Counted from the stretch's first letter, positions 12,032-25,297 are shown. The stretch: 64,000 bases of DNA from Platycnemis pennipes (GCA_933228895.1 OW121848.1:156442688-156506687), one strand, 5' to 3'. Made by a program: numbers and translations. The notes: generated from the sequence alone by a model not told the origin.

Positions 12032-12465
12032 GTACTACCGTCAATAATAAACCAGAGTTCGTTCCACTTCGTGCTTATGTTGTTCAGCCTTTCTGCCTTC
12101 GCTCCAAACTCGTTTTCAAAAAAATATAAAATTCAAATAAAGTACTGCGGCATGGTCAATTGTTACGACGTTAACTGATTCGCATTAGAAATTTTAAAAT
12201 GAAGACAAAAGTGCTTGCCGCGTGTCTCCAATGCTGCATACTTACAGAAAACCCCGGTTTCGTAAAATGAATAGAATAACTTAAACGAATACTGTAAATC
12301 ATTTTAAATTTAAGGACATGATGGTAAAAGTACGACTGGTATATAATCAAAATTCCTTTCAATTTGTGCATTTCATAGTCTTATGTCAACCGCCAAAGTG
12401 ACACTACCTTCCGTGCCTTTAAAAAATTGGACCATTGCTGCAAAAACATGCCTCAAAAATAATTA

Positions 12466-14756
12466 CAGTGGTACCTCGAGATACGAGTGTCCTGACATAC
12501 GAGTTTTTTGAAACACGAGCCGTCACTGGGGTACAGTATCTGCTTGAGATACGAGTCAAAATTTGATATACGAGCCAGTCCTCGGTGAGGTCACAGCCAG
12601 TTGGCATAGCGAGCCACCGCTTAGATTTGCGAGTCTCGCGTTCAATTCACGTGTTCACTTCGCTACAGAAGCATCTCTATCGAGTTGTTTTAATTATGCA
12701 TTTTTCGGAACTCCAGTAGTTATTTAGTTATTTTTTTCATACAACGACGAGTCCTAAGAAGATGAGTGTAAAGAACAGTGGTGAGAAAAGGAAAAAGGTG
12801 ATATCCATGGAATTAGACCGCGAGATAAGAGACAAACATGTGCTAGGTGTAAGAGTCATAGACTTTCCAACTCAGTACGATGAAACAACTTCTACGATAT
12901 GTACTATTCTGAAGCAGAACGACTCGATAAAGGCTATAACTCCTGCTAAGGGTGCTAAAATTATTTCAAAGCTACGCAACTCTGTCCATGAAAATATGGA
13001 GAATCTGCTGCTATTGTGGTTGACAGAGAAGTAGCTCACTGGAGACACTGTGACTGAGAGTATAATTTGCGAGAAGGCACGAGTCATTTACGCAGATTTG
13101 CTACAGCGGAGCCCAGGTAATTCAGCACAGGAGCAGTCCAAAGCCAGTCGGGGGTGGTTCGAAAGTTTTCGAAAAATGACCGGTATTCACTCCGTTGTCA
13201 GGCACGGTGATGCCTCGAATGTTCTCTGCAAAAGCTCTGATTCTATGGCGTATGAGGAATTTGAGAAAACTTTTGCTGAATTGATCGAAGCCCATGGATA
13301 CATCCACCAGCAAGTGTTCAACAGTGGCAAGACAGGAAAGAAAATGTCAAGCAAAAGGTATACAACGGCAGATGAAAAGCATATGCCAGGTCACAAACCC
13401 ATGAAGGATAGGCTGACTCTCGCACTGTGTGCAAATGCGAGTGGCGACTGCAAGGTCAAGCCGCTGCTCGTATACCACTCAGAAAACCCACGAGCCTTGA
13501 AGGCACATAAGGTTATAAAAGGGAAGCTGCAGGTTATGTGGAGGGCAAACCCAAAGGCGTGGGTCACCAGGAAGTTTTTTGTGGAGTGGGTCAACTTGGT
13601 CTTTGGTCCTGCCGTCAAGAAATACCTCGAGGTCAATGAATTACCCCTGCAAGCCCTTATCGTTCTCGAAAATGCTACTTGCCACCCGCTAAACCTTGAC
13701 GACATCCTAGAAGAGTTCAACTTTATAAAGGTTCTCTACCTTCCACCCAACATCACCCCTATTTTTACTGCCCATGGACCAACAGTTGGTCTCCAATTTC
13801 AAGAAACTTTTTACCAAACACATGTTTCAATGCTGCTTTGAGGTTACGGAGAGCACAAACCTCACCCTTCGAGAGTTCTAGAAGGACCAAAACAACATTG
13901 TCATATGCCTCAAATTATTGATACGTCCTGGCAGGGTGTTACAAAAAGGACCTTGATCTCTGCATGGAAAAACTGTGGCCTGAGGCTTTGACTGATATGA
14001 AGGATTTGGACCTTAACAGGAAGTACTGGAAGATATTGTGTATCTCGGAAGGTCCATGGGCTTGGAAGTGGAATAGGGAGATATCAAAGAGCTTACAAAG
14101 GAACTGACGACGGAAGAGTTGGCCAAAGTACCTGCAGCAACAATTGAAATTTCTGCAGGAGAGTGCAGAGGAGCCAGAGGCGGAGGAGGTTATCTCTTCA
14201 AGTGAGATGAAGGAAGTGTTGGCAACGTGGGAAAAAGTTTCGGACTTTGTTGAAAAGAACCAACCTGAAAAGGTTTCAAATGATGGTGCATCGGCGGCGG
14301 CGAAACTTGCCTAACTCATTTCACAAACATTCTAAAAGGGAGAAAGAAACAGAGCTCCTTGGACAGGTTTCTATTGAAACGCCCTGCAGATGAAAGTGAC
14401 GAAAGTGAGATAAAAAAGAAAAAAAAATTACTGGAGAAGAAAAAGGGAAGCAAAAAGTGAGGGAAAAGAAAAAATAAATGCGTACATACAATATGCTAAT
14501 CGACTTTGCCAATATGTTTATTTCTTTAAATTAGCTTTGATTAGGTTTCATTTTGTTTGTATACAATGTTTGTTCTTTAAAAACATTTTTTATGCTGAAA
14601 ACATTTTAAAAAACATTGGGATGCTTTTTTGGCGTCTGGCATGAATTAATCACATTTCAGTTAATTTTAATGGGGAAAATTGATTTGAGATACGAGTATT
14701 TTGACTTGCGAGCTCGGTCACAAAACGAATTAAACTCGTATCTCAAGGTGTCACAG
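12466..14756 (+). mobile_element. Tigger/pogo DNA transposon, full length by ends
   Basis: The left end CAGTGGTACCTCGAGATACG and the right end, read on the other strand (CTGTGACACCTTGAGATACG), are matching TIRs. TA is present on both sides (12464-12465 and 14757-14758), the target duplication of the Tc1/mariner/pogo group. Length is 2291 bases. The ATACGAGT subterminal motif recurs inside both ends. The transposase it carries is inactivated. Confidence 0.9.
12762..14310 (+). pseudogene. Tigger-type transposase, inactivated
   Basis: The frame opens at ATG 12762 with MSVKNSGEKRKKVISMELDR, a Tigger N-terminal helix-turn-helix region. It is cut by TAG at 13032-13034 and continues in the same frame through the CENP-B-like DNA-binding region (SIICEKARVIYADLL, then ASRGWFESFRK). 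The DDE core follows: KDRLTLALCANASGD, ENPRALK, AWVTRKFFVEW, and LPPNITPI at about 13740. The first catalytic Asp position reads NSGKTG where NADETG is usual, and the second reads LENATCHP where LDNA is usual, so both are substituted. A frame shift near 13770 and several stops destroy the third Asp block and the tail. All this makes the protein non-functional; the TIRs could still be mobilised in trans. Confidence 0.9.
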
Positions 14757-14759
14757 TAT

Positions 14760-15053
14760 TAAAAAAGTCCGTTACCTGAATTAAAAGTAAGACTAAATTG
14801 TCTACAATCTGTAAGAATATCGCTTCTCCCGTTTTTTTAAATAAAAAGCCTTTAACTATAGTTTTATTTTGCGTGGCCTGTATATACAAAACAAGGTGTT
14901 TGGTCATTTTCGACGTACTTAATTATTAAACACGAATAGAAAAAGATTGAACTGTCATACAGTGGACTCTCGTTTACACGTCTTTGTAAGGACCCAGCAG
15001 CCTGAACGTGGTAACAAGGAAAACGTGCTAACACCAGACCTATACAGTCCTTA
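14760..15053. other. Spacer with an isolated pogo-like terminus
   Basis: CAGTGGACTCTCGTTTACACG, preceded by TA, at about 14961 resembles a pogo/Tigger terminus. I found no facing partner. Otherwise non-coding. Confidence 0.4.
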
Positions 15054-15992
15054 CCCTAGTGAAAAGATTTTCCTGAAAAATTAATAAGACTAAGTATGAG
15101 AAAGTGAGAAGTGAGCTGTATGCCCTCTTTTAGACGTCTTGGAGATACCCTGGCGAAAATATTGTAGAGGGAAGGTTAGTCAAATGAATTTGGCTAATAC
15201 GAAAAAGTCACTCTACAATACCTTGCACGGGTGCACCTAGCACAAAGATAGAAAAAAAATTAGCGTTTTCATTAAGAGTTGAGGGATACCTATCTTCTTT
15301 GTCACTTAATTTCGACTACGTACACTCTATTCCCGATCGACCTACCATTTTGCTTTAGACGTCCTGAAGACCTACTTCACACAACCACTGAAATTCGCTA
15401 TCTCATTTAGAATACAAGTTGAGAGGCCATATATATATAATTTTCTCACAACAGAACTGAATGATTAGTGGCAATATTTCCATCAATTTCTACCAGTTTT
15501 CAAATTATCCAAGAAACATGAAATGCTAATGGAAATTGCTGCGGTTAAAAATAAACGGAATATAATGCAGTTTGGTATCAAATGAATCACCTAACTACGA
15601 GGATCATTAATCTTCTCGTCATTTCATGTCAAATGTAAAGCATAAAGAGCTATATTTTTAATTGTCCACTTGTGCGTCATCGTGCTAGGGCGCCCCATGA
15701 GGAGACCCGACTTACCCGGGAGGATGCACCCACCATAAAGGTTTCCCGTCCGCCTGGAAAGGGACGACTACCTGCTTGGTGTCTCACAGTTTTCTTGTAA
15801 AATTCTCAGAGCTGGCCCACGTCTTACAGTTTTATTATGAATATCCCAGGAAACGAAAGGTCGAGGCTAGCCACGAAAACTAATTGTCTCTCAAAGTCTC
15901 ACATATTTCTCGGACTTTTCTCACAAAAACTACATTTCTCATTTATTTCTGAGGGCCTACCCACAAATGCCTCATAAATATTTTCACTAGGG
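15054..15992. mobile_element. MITE with CCCTAGTGAAAA ends
   Basis: CCCTAGTGAAAA at 15054-15065 and TTTTCACTAGGG at 15981-15992 are perfect 12-base TIRs, with TA on both sides (15052-15053 and 15993-15994). Length is 939 bases with no transposase. Internally it holds a copy of the dispersed repeat shared with 18660 and 57338. That copy itself contains a similar ACCCTGGCGAAAATATT word, so elements of one family may be nested. Confidence 0.7.
15110..15440 (+). repeat. Dispersed repeat R2, copy 1
   Basis: About 330 bases match 18660-18985 closely in the same orientation. Shared blocks include GACGTCTTGGAGATACCCTGG, TTGGCTAATAC, CCTTGCACGGGT and GAGAGGCCATATA. It is non-coding. A third copy of the downstream part lies at 57338-57510. 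Confidence 0.8.
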
Positions 15993-15994
15993 TA

Positions 15995-18469
15995 TCTTCA
16001 GGGGGTACGGGTCTTTACTACAGATCATGTTCGTTGAACCACTGTTTGGATGGAAAGCCAGGTGCTCATGTGTGCTCGTCGAGCTGGCTGGAGAGGTTAA
16101 TGCATCATTTTCATGATCATTATGATATTTAATTGTTGATGCATGAAGAGATCCCTCAGGACAAGGTCACTCTCTCATATACCATATTTAAACACAATGA
16201 TTCAGTCCTTCACTCAAAAATGCACTATATTATCAGCCTGTGCTTCTCAAGGGCTCGGGGTAAAACTATGTTAACGAACCTTTGATTTTGCATTGTCGTC
16301 AAAGGTGCCATCTACATAGCTACTCTCACTACAGACTGCATGGTAGCAGCCATGGGTACCATGCTATGTTCATACATACTCTTTCAATATGTATGCATAC
16401 ACATATGTGCACTCTCCCTCATAGCAGTAGCAAGTGATTAAGTCCATTCCATTATTCTTTGACCTCTGGGAATCCACGATGGATGTTTCATAAGCAGCTA
16501 CCATTTGTTGGAATCAGCAAATCCTCTTCCTTCATTTGAATTGTTTTTCTTCTTCATTGTAACCAGAAAAATAACATTGTGTCTTATGTACAAAATGAGA
16601 CAAAAAGTCCTCAACGTGGACGGAAACTACATGGAAATTTTGAATTTGAATTGTGTAGTTACAAGATAATATACTATACCCCACAATGCTAATAGAGAAA
16701 GTAATAATAATTGTGATGATTTATCTTTTAAAATATTTTGAAAAAAATGAGAAACGAAACAAAGTAATTCTCAAGGAAATTCTTTTCCTAATAACAAATG
16801 AAAATCATAGTCTTCACTCGAAAGACAAATAATTGAGGCATTAAGTAAGAGCTGAGTGCATTTGTTGTGTAATTTACAGTACCTATATCGATTGTTCAGA
16901 TGAGAATGAAAAGCAAACTCCAGCATGAATACAAAAAAATAAGGAAGTGAGTGAATCAACAATTTCTTTCTTTTTTCCAAATAAAGGAATGGCAGCACTC
17001 CACCAAACTCAACGGGGGAGGAAGCATTTCAAGGAGCCTTTGAGTATGGACGTCAAGCGCATGGCATTCATAAACTGTGCCACACACGGTATAAAAAGTG
17101 CCCATATAGAGGCAAAGAGATTGACTCCCTCCTTGCCAGCAATGGTATGCTTTACCTCACTTAAAAGAACACTCTCATCAACATGATCCATGTTTCGAAT
17201 CTACACCTCTCATCTCTCAGATAACGCAATTTCCACTGAAGCAGTGGAGGATATTACGGTTGATTCTGGAGCACAAGAGTGAGTGAAGTGCGTGAGAAGT
17301 GAGGGACGGGAAGATGTGACCAATCCCTGTGCAAGGGGGGTGGGGCATAAATGACCATTCAAGTTGGCCCACAGCGTGGTAACTGAGAAATATCTTGGAG
17401 AAGTAACTGTGCTCCTGCAATTCCTCCATCAGATATTAGATGAATTTTTCATTGAGCAATTTCTCCATCAAATTTACATCCTTATCTCATGAAAATTGTT
17501 ATTTTTTCCTTTTATCAAGCTTCGTAATTGTTTTCATAATGTTTCCATATCTTAATGCTAGTTTAAATCATAAATTTTCGTTATGTGATGGAGGATGGAC
17601 ATTATTTTCCTAAAATATTTCTTCCTCAGAAGAGATAAATCTGGTAAGACTTCATCCATCAAAGATAACAGTTCCATTTCACTCTCACATTCTGAAGACT
17701 CTTTAACCACATGACTGGATACGTCAGCTGGCAAGAAGTGGATTCCAGTTGGGGTTGCCAACTAATTAGGTACGCTTTTTAACAGAAATTGTTTAATGCA
17801 TGCCTTTTGCATATTAAAATGTCATAATGCAAAAAATTACTCTACTCCCCTACATATTAAAATAAGGGCATTTTTCAATAATTGTCATTAACAATTGATT
17901 TGTTATAAAAAATAGAATACTATTTTAAATTATATTTTGGAGTATTATTTTACAAAATATAGTAGGGGTCATGTGGTATTGAGTGACATATATAATTGTA
18001 ATGTATTTTTATAAATTATACAAGTATGAAGCCATATCCTCCCTGTCAACATGTTGACATCCTCTTATTAGCATAATCATATACAATTAGGAAATTGCAC
18101 TGAGATCACTACGCTGAAAACTTCTAATGCAGTGAGAATTATAAAAAATGATAAATCAAATGCTATTATTGTTTTATCAACTAATTTGTAATAAACAATT
18201 CGACTTTATTTACCCTTACAATTTTTTGCATTTTGTCCTACCATGAGAAATGATTTTATCATGGATCACAATTGTCTTATGATTTGAACTATATAAACAT
18301 GGAACGATCAAGCAATTGATATCTCCATTTGGATACTTTTTTGATGTTTTTAACACAGTCACAGGTGAATCATAATTAGAAGTGATTAATGATACACAAA
18401 AATGTGTATTTTCATACTATACTAAGTCCTGAACAATAATATGTCATATACCCCACATAGCACAAGTAA
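15995..18469. other. Long stretch with no recognised gene
   Basis: AT-rich. The minus-strand frames at 17191-17009, 17429-17217 and 17761-17558 and the plus frame at 16947-17186 have no family motif or clear splice context. GTATGCATACACATATG-type alternating runs lie near 16390. I see nothing further that I can support. Confidence 0.4.
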
Positions 18470-18665
18470 ATCTCAGATACATCTCAAATGTCTCATGTTA
18501 CCTCTCAGAGACATCTCCAAAGTACACCGAGATGCCTCAGAGAGAGCTCTATGTCCTCTTGTTAGACATCTCTGAGACATCTCGTGAGATGCCTAAGAGA
18601 AATCTCAGATACATCTCGAAACATCTCAGAGACATCTCTCAGAGATCTCAAAATGTCTTGGTGAG
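18470..18665. repeat. Degenerate ATCTCAGAGACATCTC repeat
   Basis: Words such as ATCTCAGATACATCTC, CTCAGAGACATCTC, GAGATGCCTCAGAG and CTCAGAGATCTC recur on both strands every 12-20 bases. The block therefore folds back on itself at many registers. It ends where the R2 repeat copy begins at about 18660. Confidence 0.7.
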
Positions 18666-19150
18666 CTGTACGTCCTCTTTTTAGACGTCTTGGAGATACC
18701 CTGGTGAAAATATTGTAGAGGGATGGGTAGTCAAACGAATTTGGCTAATACAAAAAAGTCACTCTATAATACCTTGCACGGGTACATCTAGCACAAAGAT
18801 AGAAAAAAAATTAGTGTTTTCATTAACACTTGAAGGATATATTCTCTGTCACCTAATTTCGACTAAATGCACTCTTATCCTAATCGGCCTACCATTCTAC
18901 TTTTGACAATCTGAAGGCCTACTTCATACAACCACTGAATTTCATTACCTCATTTAGAGTACAAGTTGAGAGGCCATATACATACAGCTGCTGGCTAGCA
19001 TTAATTCGCTTGTGGTAATTAACTTCACCAAAAGATTCATATGGGGTATTTTGCACTCATTAAAACATTTACCCAATGACCATTTTGTGGATAAAAATAA
19101 GCATATTCATTATAAATGCACATAACTGATATTATTTCAACTATAGGAGA
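18660..19150 (+). repeat. Dispersed repeat R2, copy 2
   Basis: The first about 325 bases match 15110-15440. The rest (from about 18975: CAGCTGCTGGCTAGCATTAA, then CCATTTTGTGGATAAAAAT) matches 57350-57510. This copy therefore joins the two halves and gives the longest view of the family. Non-coding; probably a non-autonomous transposon. Confidence 0.75.
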
Positions 19151-20010
19151 AATAAATAAGACTTTCCTCAATAATGTGCCAATCGCTGAGAACCAATGGG
19201 CAATAAAGCAGAAGAGAGTGGCTGTAACTGTGCTGCTGAAAATGAAAAAAACTCCGCGAGTTTTTCTCAAAATTTTTGCATTCAAATACATAATAAGAAA
19301 GTGGTCATAATTGTATCAAAGCTGACATGGAGTGGAAGCAGAAAACACTGCTTCCATATGCGGTGCTAACCCATAGTTTATAATAGATTTCTATACAACT
19401 AAGTCGCTTGAAACATTTATCACAATCCATCATATTCCACTTAAATGGTGCATTTGTCTATGGCAAAGGAAGGCTTCGCATGAGAGAAGGAGAAGAATTA
19501 TGTAAACATGAAGAGCTTAGCTGACAAGAGAATCTATTGGTGAGCTTCATCAAATCAATCAAATGATTGCTGATTTATGATAATAAATCCAAAACCAAAT
19601 TTACTTATCCATTATGGGCACACATTTCATATCAGTTTACCCATTATTGAGAGACCTCTTGAAAGATATGTGACCACCATAAGATTACCCCACTGCTTAG
19701 CAGTCATCTATATCATTTAGACCTAGCTGCCATGAATCTTATAGAAAATAACTGCAAAATATAACTTGTAATGGCAGCAGCAAAATGTTTTTGAAATAAA
19801 AAAGTTGCTAAAAAATGTTTACATCAATGAGTGGAGTTCTGTGGCAGAACTTAGATCGTTAAATAATCAAAAATGGTTTCAAGAAAGCTGGCATTTTGCC
19901 ATGCAACTCTAGTGTCATTCCTGATTAAGCTTACAATCCTACAGCTCTACAAAGACGGGCAATTAAAAAAAAAAAAAATGCAGGGGTAAAATAATGAACA
20001 AATACCTCAC
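19151..20010. other. No recognised gene
   Basis: AT-rich, no exon-like frame, and low-complexity A runs near 19965. It would be intron or flank if the candidate exon at 20011-20287 is real. Confidence 0.4.
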
Positions 20011-20287
20011 TTGGATGCTGAAGAAGCTGTCGTCAACAAAAATGAAGCTTTGAAGCTCAAGAAATGTCCAAGAAGCAGCTTTCCACTTCTCAATTATTTG
20101 ATACTTCTCCTGAAAATGTTCGTCCAAATAAATACTCAAATCAGTCACCAAATCCAGAAAAGGTGGGTCTGGAAAAAGTATTAAATATGCTTTCATTAAA
20201 ATTGTCTGGACCTGCACCAAGCACTTCACCATATTTTGCTTAGTGAAAGCAATAGCTGGGGTCACACTTGCCCTCAAAATCATTTGC
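20011..20287 (-). CDS. Candidate internal exon, unrecognised
   Basis: On the minus strand an AG at 20288 (TTTCCATAG|GC) opens a 277-base segment with an uninterrupted frame ending at CCAA|GTGAGG (20011/20010), a good donor. The translation holds MVKCLVQVQTILMKAYLILF, then DLSIYLDEHFQEKYQIIEKW and LQSFIFVDDSFFSIQ. It is mixed hydrophobic and acidic, not low complexity, and has no transposase signature. I do not recognise the family. The polypyrimidine tract is weak, and a chance frame is a real alternative. Confidence 0.3.
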
Positions 20288-20389
20288 CTATGGAAACACA
20301 ATTTTCTTAAGCGTGACTGCTTTCTTACTTTTTTCTAAAAAAAAGCCATATGCATGGAAAAAGTACACTTTCAATGTGATGTAGCTAAA

Positions 20390-20913
20390 AGTGAAGGCTG
20401 TTTGGGTGCTCCACCGGGTCAAATCCTCCATCACTGCCGACGTTTCAAGGAACGAGTAATTCCCTGGGAGGACGATTGAGACAAGGATCAAGGAGCATCG
20501 GAGGCATCGCAGGCTGTGTCAGCCCAAAAAATCTGCGATAGCCGAGCATAGCATAGACAAAGACCATACTATACAATGGGATCAGGTGAAAGTCCTTTGC
20601 CGAGATAACCATTACTGGGAGAGATTGACGAAGGAAGCAATCGAAATAAGAATCGAGGACAATACCATCAACAGAGATGCCTGGTACTCTCAGCAATGCG
20701 TGGAAACCCATATTGAGGAGGATCCGATTGGCTAGAAAAAGCAGAGAATCGACGGACCAATCACAAGGCACCTGACTCCTCGGTGAGGGGTATATATAGA
20801 GGCCATTTTCAACACACATGACATTCAGCCCTGAGGATGGGGAACGACTCGTTCCTTGAAACGTCGGCAGCGATGGAGGATTTGACCCGGTGGAGCACCC
20901 GAACAGCCTTCAC
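20390..20913. repeat. Inverted repeat pair of Penelope-type terminal repeats
   Basis: Left arm 20390-20457 and right arm 20842-20913 are inverted copies (shared GTGCTCCACCGGGTCAAATC and CGACGTTTCAAGGAACGAGT). They bracket about 385 bases. On the plus strand 20829-20866 reads CCCTGAGGATGG, then a GGAACGA/TCGTTCC hairpin, then TTGAAACGTCGGC. This has the order of a hammerhead-type core (CUGANGA - stem II - GAAA). A Penelope-like GIY-YIG fragment starts 250 bases downstream in the same orientation. Penelope-like elements are known to carry terminal repeats in direct or inverted arrangement and hammerhead motifs. Confidence 0.7.
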
Positions 20914-21159
20914 TTCCAGCGTACCCCGGGAAAGCCTGTGATCTGATGTAGCTAACGTTTCAATTTTGCATGAAAACTTGGAAGCTTGTAGGAGGTGAGT
21001 AAACAAAAAATTTGAATTTTGGGATGCGCACTTACCCAGTTCATCTCATAGGGATTCTTCTGATAGAGAAAAAGGGACCTTATCAGAGTTGAAACTTGAG
21101 AAATCTTTAAGGCTATCTGTTACTGTGAATAAATTATCCTTTGGTGCCCTTTTTTATGT

Positions 21160-21500
21160 TTACTACGTTGAACAATCCCCTCTGTAACAACAAGTACTCC
21201 ATGGACAAGGGAAGAAAAAATGGTGTTTACGAAGTAATGTGCGAGTGCGGTGCTTCATATATCGGACAGACTGGACAAGATTTTTCCACTCGGATAAAGG
21301 AACACCAAAAGTGCATGGAGATAGGCAATATAACCTCCATGGTGGCCAAGCACTTGATAGAGATAAGGCATAAGTGCAATTTTGAAGCAAAAGTTCTCCA
21401 TCTTGAGAAGAAAGGTAAGAGATTAGATGCTTTGGAGAAGATTGAAATAATCGAGCCAAGAAAAATATCCCTCTCCTCAATGAATTTTTATATGATCTAA
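21160..21500 (+). pseudogene. Penelope-like element GIY-YIG endonuclease fragment
   Basis: The frame contains GRKNGVYEVMCECGASYIGQ, the GVY...YIGQT block of a GIY-YIG nuclease, followed by TRIKEHQKC with the usual R and EH residues. It continues to HKCNFEAKVLHLEKKGKRLD, LEKIEI and a stop at 21498-21500. In Penelope-like retroelements this domain lies C-terminal to the reverse transcriptase; the polymerase is absent upstream here, so the copy is 5'-truncated. The nuclease core itself looks intact from the GVY block to the end. The inverted terminal-type repeats at 20390-20913 and the C-rich tract downstream probably belong to the same insertion. Confidence 0.85.
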
Positions 21501-21539
21501 ATTCTCCCCTTCTTTCCACCAAGTTTAACAAAAACCAAA

Positions 21540-22345
21540 CTCAGACCACGACAACCTAATCATCCCACCAGCCCTCCCACCCAATCATCTCCTTCACACC
21601 ATTCTTCTTCCTCCCCCTCCTCCCTATGCTCTTATGGCTCCACTCCTACGTCTCTCTTCTTCGTAACTTCACCGAGGGTACCAATGGAGATTTCCCACCA
21701 CCATCGCTTCCACATGCTCCACCAGCGGGAGGTGAGCTATGGCACTGCATCACCCTTTGCAAAGAAAGGCATCACCATATCGTCATCCCCTCCCCCCCCT
21801 CCGTGACCAACTTCTCCGACTTTCTCCATGAGGCACCAAATGGACAAGGCGCTGCTCTGCATTCCAACACCAGGGACGGGGAGCTCCACTCGGACATCGC
21901 TCCTTCCACCAAGGGGGCAAACGGAGGCTTCCATCATCGGCACCTCACACCCCACTGCCAGGAAGGGAGTCTCCGCACTTTACACCCTTTGCAATGGGGC
22001 ATCACCCAGGGTTCTGCCCCTCACACATTTACGACCTCTCAATGGGGCACCCAACCGACGAGGTTCTGTGCTGCAACCAACAACCAGGGACTGTCTTGTC
22101 TTCAAAATAACCGTTCGAGACTTTTGCTTTATATTTGCCACTCATTTGTAACCACCTCACCCCCAGTATCCTACTCCCTCCCACGTCTCCCACACTTCCT
22201 TTCCCCACACTCTGATGACCACCAGTAACCGTCCACTCCCACACTCCTCCCCTTTCCTCCTTCCTCTCCCCCCCATTTTTTTTCATATATATGATGGTGC
22301 ATCTTAGATATACTCTATCTGACAATGCTGTAATACAGAGAAACC
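21540..22345 (+). other. C/T-rich tract downstream of the Penelope-like fragment
   Basis: Strongly CT-biased on the plus strand (many CCCACC, CTTCC and TCCTCC words). Its open frames follow from the lack of A-rich stops. It runs from just after the GIY-YIG stop to an ATATATATGATGG end at about 22290. I interpret it as the 3' non-coding part of the retroelement or an adjacent repeat, not as a gene. Confidence 0.45.
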
Positions 22346-24181
22346 TGGGTCGTAGTAAAGTTTATTATTTTTGTGGATTTGGCTCGTGTTTTTTCTTCCT
22401 GTGTTATCACGTTTTGCTTCCACTCCATATCGCCTGAATCTTCAGGATTAGCTATAAATTTTACTGGAGGCTTTCAGTGTCTTTGGACAATATTTAAAAT
22501 CCTGAAATAAACAAACTAAAATCATTGCATAGTAATTTTACCATATAAATTTTAGGTAAAGATGTGTCATCTAAATGAAAGTGCAGGAGAAAAAATGCAT
22601 GCTATTTTCATTTGGGGTATTCTGAAGCACTCATTGAAAACAAATCTTTATGGACGGTCCACGCAATTTGGAGAAGGAGCAGAAAAAGTATCTCGCGATA
22701 AATGTTCATTTGCACGAAACGGTCTTTAGTGTGGAATAAATTAGGAGAAAAATAGTTCCTTGTATTTCAGGCTCTTTCGCCCACCAGCAATAACCATCTT
22801 TCCCTCGCAAGTTGGTTGTCTTTCTGCCTCTATTCGACTGGCTGTCTCTTGGTCGCTTATCTGCTGGTACACTTTCGTCTTCCAAAGGTAAATTCCTCCA
22901 TGACCTCCGAGGCATCAGTTAATTGCCACTTGTGACTGGTGCAAGCCCCTAGAAGGTTGCAGTCCATAGCTGTGCATATAATCCCCTTTTCAGTTTCCAA
23001 TATAAAGATCTTCAAATAATGACGAACGTCAAAGTATAAGGCATAATTTAGGATGCGAAAAACCATGCCTAAATCTTCAATACTGCTATTCTACAGGTCA
23101 TGCATGTCAAGTTTTTCTATTCACATTTCACTTTTAAATTTATAACTTGATGAGAAAGCAAGAATATTGAATAATTCACGAAATACCTTTGATGTTATAC
23201 ATAACCACAATTGTTAAGAAATTATATATATATTTTTAAATGATTAACATATTTGAATAAAATTATATAAAATACATTTGTAGTAAAAAAGGAGATAAAC
23301 AAAAGAAAAAAATTATTTGCAATGTCCTAAAATTCCGGCGGACCCCAGACCATTTTCAAATTTTTTTTTGAAGTACCAAGGATGTTATTAACTCCAGCAC
23401 AGGTAAGAATATTTTCTTAATGTGTAAAAAGGAATCAACGTAAAAATTAGTTTCCTATATTTCACATTTTGTGAAAGTTACTGAAAAGAAAAAAAAAATG
23501 TCAGGGGTCCTCTAGCCCCAGTGTGCACTTCAAGGGTTACACTTTTTAGCAATAATCCCTCTTTAGAATGCCGTAAAATTTATTTATTATCATTAATATC
23601 TTGGTAAAGCTCTTTTTATAGTACAGCTTTCACAAAAAGTATAGAATCACTGGGTGCCCAGAATAAAATAATGGGTGGGAGGTGGATTTCAGGCGAGTTT
23701 TGTTGAAAGATGACTTTGTCTATTGGCCAGGGTTCCATCAAGCACTGGTTGTCTGGCTAGAGCTACTTTGGAGTTGATTGTTGATGAATACACTGAACTG
23801 CAACATGGTAAAATCAAAACCACAGCACTGGTAAAATTCCAATTAATTTATTTGGCCTCAAACATTTCGACACTACACACAAGCCATTCTAAAGTGGTTT
23901 GGCAAGGTGAAAATTCCGAAAGTTTTGGATTGCGATTGGGGATGCCTTTTTTTGGGAAAACTTAAAGAAAGATGAAAGAAAAGGGCAGGTGAGGATGAGA
24001 GAGCGGAAATATATGAAGTAGGCAACGAGGTGACTAGCAGTGGAGAAGAGTTCACGGGGAGATGAACGTTTAGAAAATTGGGGCCATATGATTTGGAGTA
24101 GGTTATGATTTCAAAATATTCTAAGAAATCTAATGTGGCACTTTTAATGCAAGTTGTGCGGAAAAGTAAGTGTAAATTAAT
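22346..24181. other. No recognised gene
   Basis: AT-rich sequence without domain-bearing frames. Short plus and minus frames (22706-23066 on minus, 23723-23965 on plus) lack motifs and splice context. Confidence 0.4.
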
Positions 24182-24483
24182 CATGGTGTCTACTAATATA
24201 TGAAAAAGAAATTCAAGACTTTTTCAAGACAAAATTTTAAAATTCCAGGCCAAAAAGGCTAACTTCTTAATGTGTCCTCGGGACTGTCAATAGTTCAATG
24301 CCCAGTCCTGTCTAATTTTTCATTTGGAAAGGCCATCTTATTACATACACATTATTAAAAGTTCAAGCACAGCACCTTATCGACTTCATTCATGATTTAA
24401 CTCCGACTAGAAATTAAAACGCCGTATACTCGAAATGGACTGTACCGTGACATATACGGCTGTTTTTCAGGAATACCCGGGGG

Positions 24484-25297
24484 CACGCCGCACAGCGGTG
24501 CAGGATCCCTAATAATTAGTATTTTGGATTAAAAAATGTTCAATTTATATGAAATTTGGTCTATATAGTTTTTCAAGGTCACTGAATAAGAATTTAGATT
24601 CAAAACTGTTGTAAACTAATTTTTTCGCAAAAATGTTTGCAATGTTTACTTAAATTAACTCTTATTTAAAAAAAATCGCGATTGATGTGAACAAATATAC
24701 GTTTTCTCAGTCGCTGAATGCTAATTTGATGTTCATATTTTCGCTAATTACTTTTTTCACAAAAGTATTTGCAATATTTTTATTACTTGGATTTACACAA
24801 ACTCAAAATTCTCGTTTCATTAAAAATTATAGCACAAAGGTTTTCGTGATCTCAGAACACGAATTCGATGTTAATATTTCCACAAATTAATTATTTTCAA
24901 AAATATAAAAGTGAACTTTCAAAAAAATTTTCTTTATTTTTGAACAAGAAATTATGTAAAAAAATAATTTTGCAAATTATATTTGCAATATATTAATAAA
25001 CTGTTAAATGGCACTCACCATCAATTACAAAACTCATTTTTCAGAATAAGAATCGGGGCAATACACATTATATTAGAGAGAATTGAAGGTGAAGCTGTCA
25101 AATAATGCACTTGTTACCAGTGCAGCATTTTCTTATCTTATCTACTAGAGGAGTAGCAACAGCATTAAGTCCTTACTTAAGATGGTTTTGAATCCGTCAA
25201 TCGGTGCATCTAACGTATATGCACAAAAACCCTATATAGAAAGTTTATCTAGACTCATAAATACCAAGTATTAGGGATCCTGCACCACTGTGCGCCG
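24484..25297. mobile_element. TIR-bounded insertion inside the composite element
   Basis: 24484-24524 and 25258-25297 are inverted copies sharing GGTGCAGGATCCCTAATA and a following TTNGTATTT, so they bound about 814 bases. The inside is AT-rich and non-coding. GC-rich sequence continues outward from both ends, so the true ends may lie further out. Confidence 0.55.
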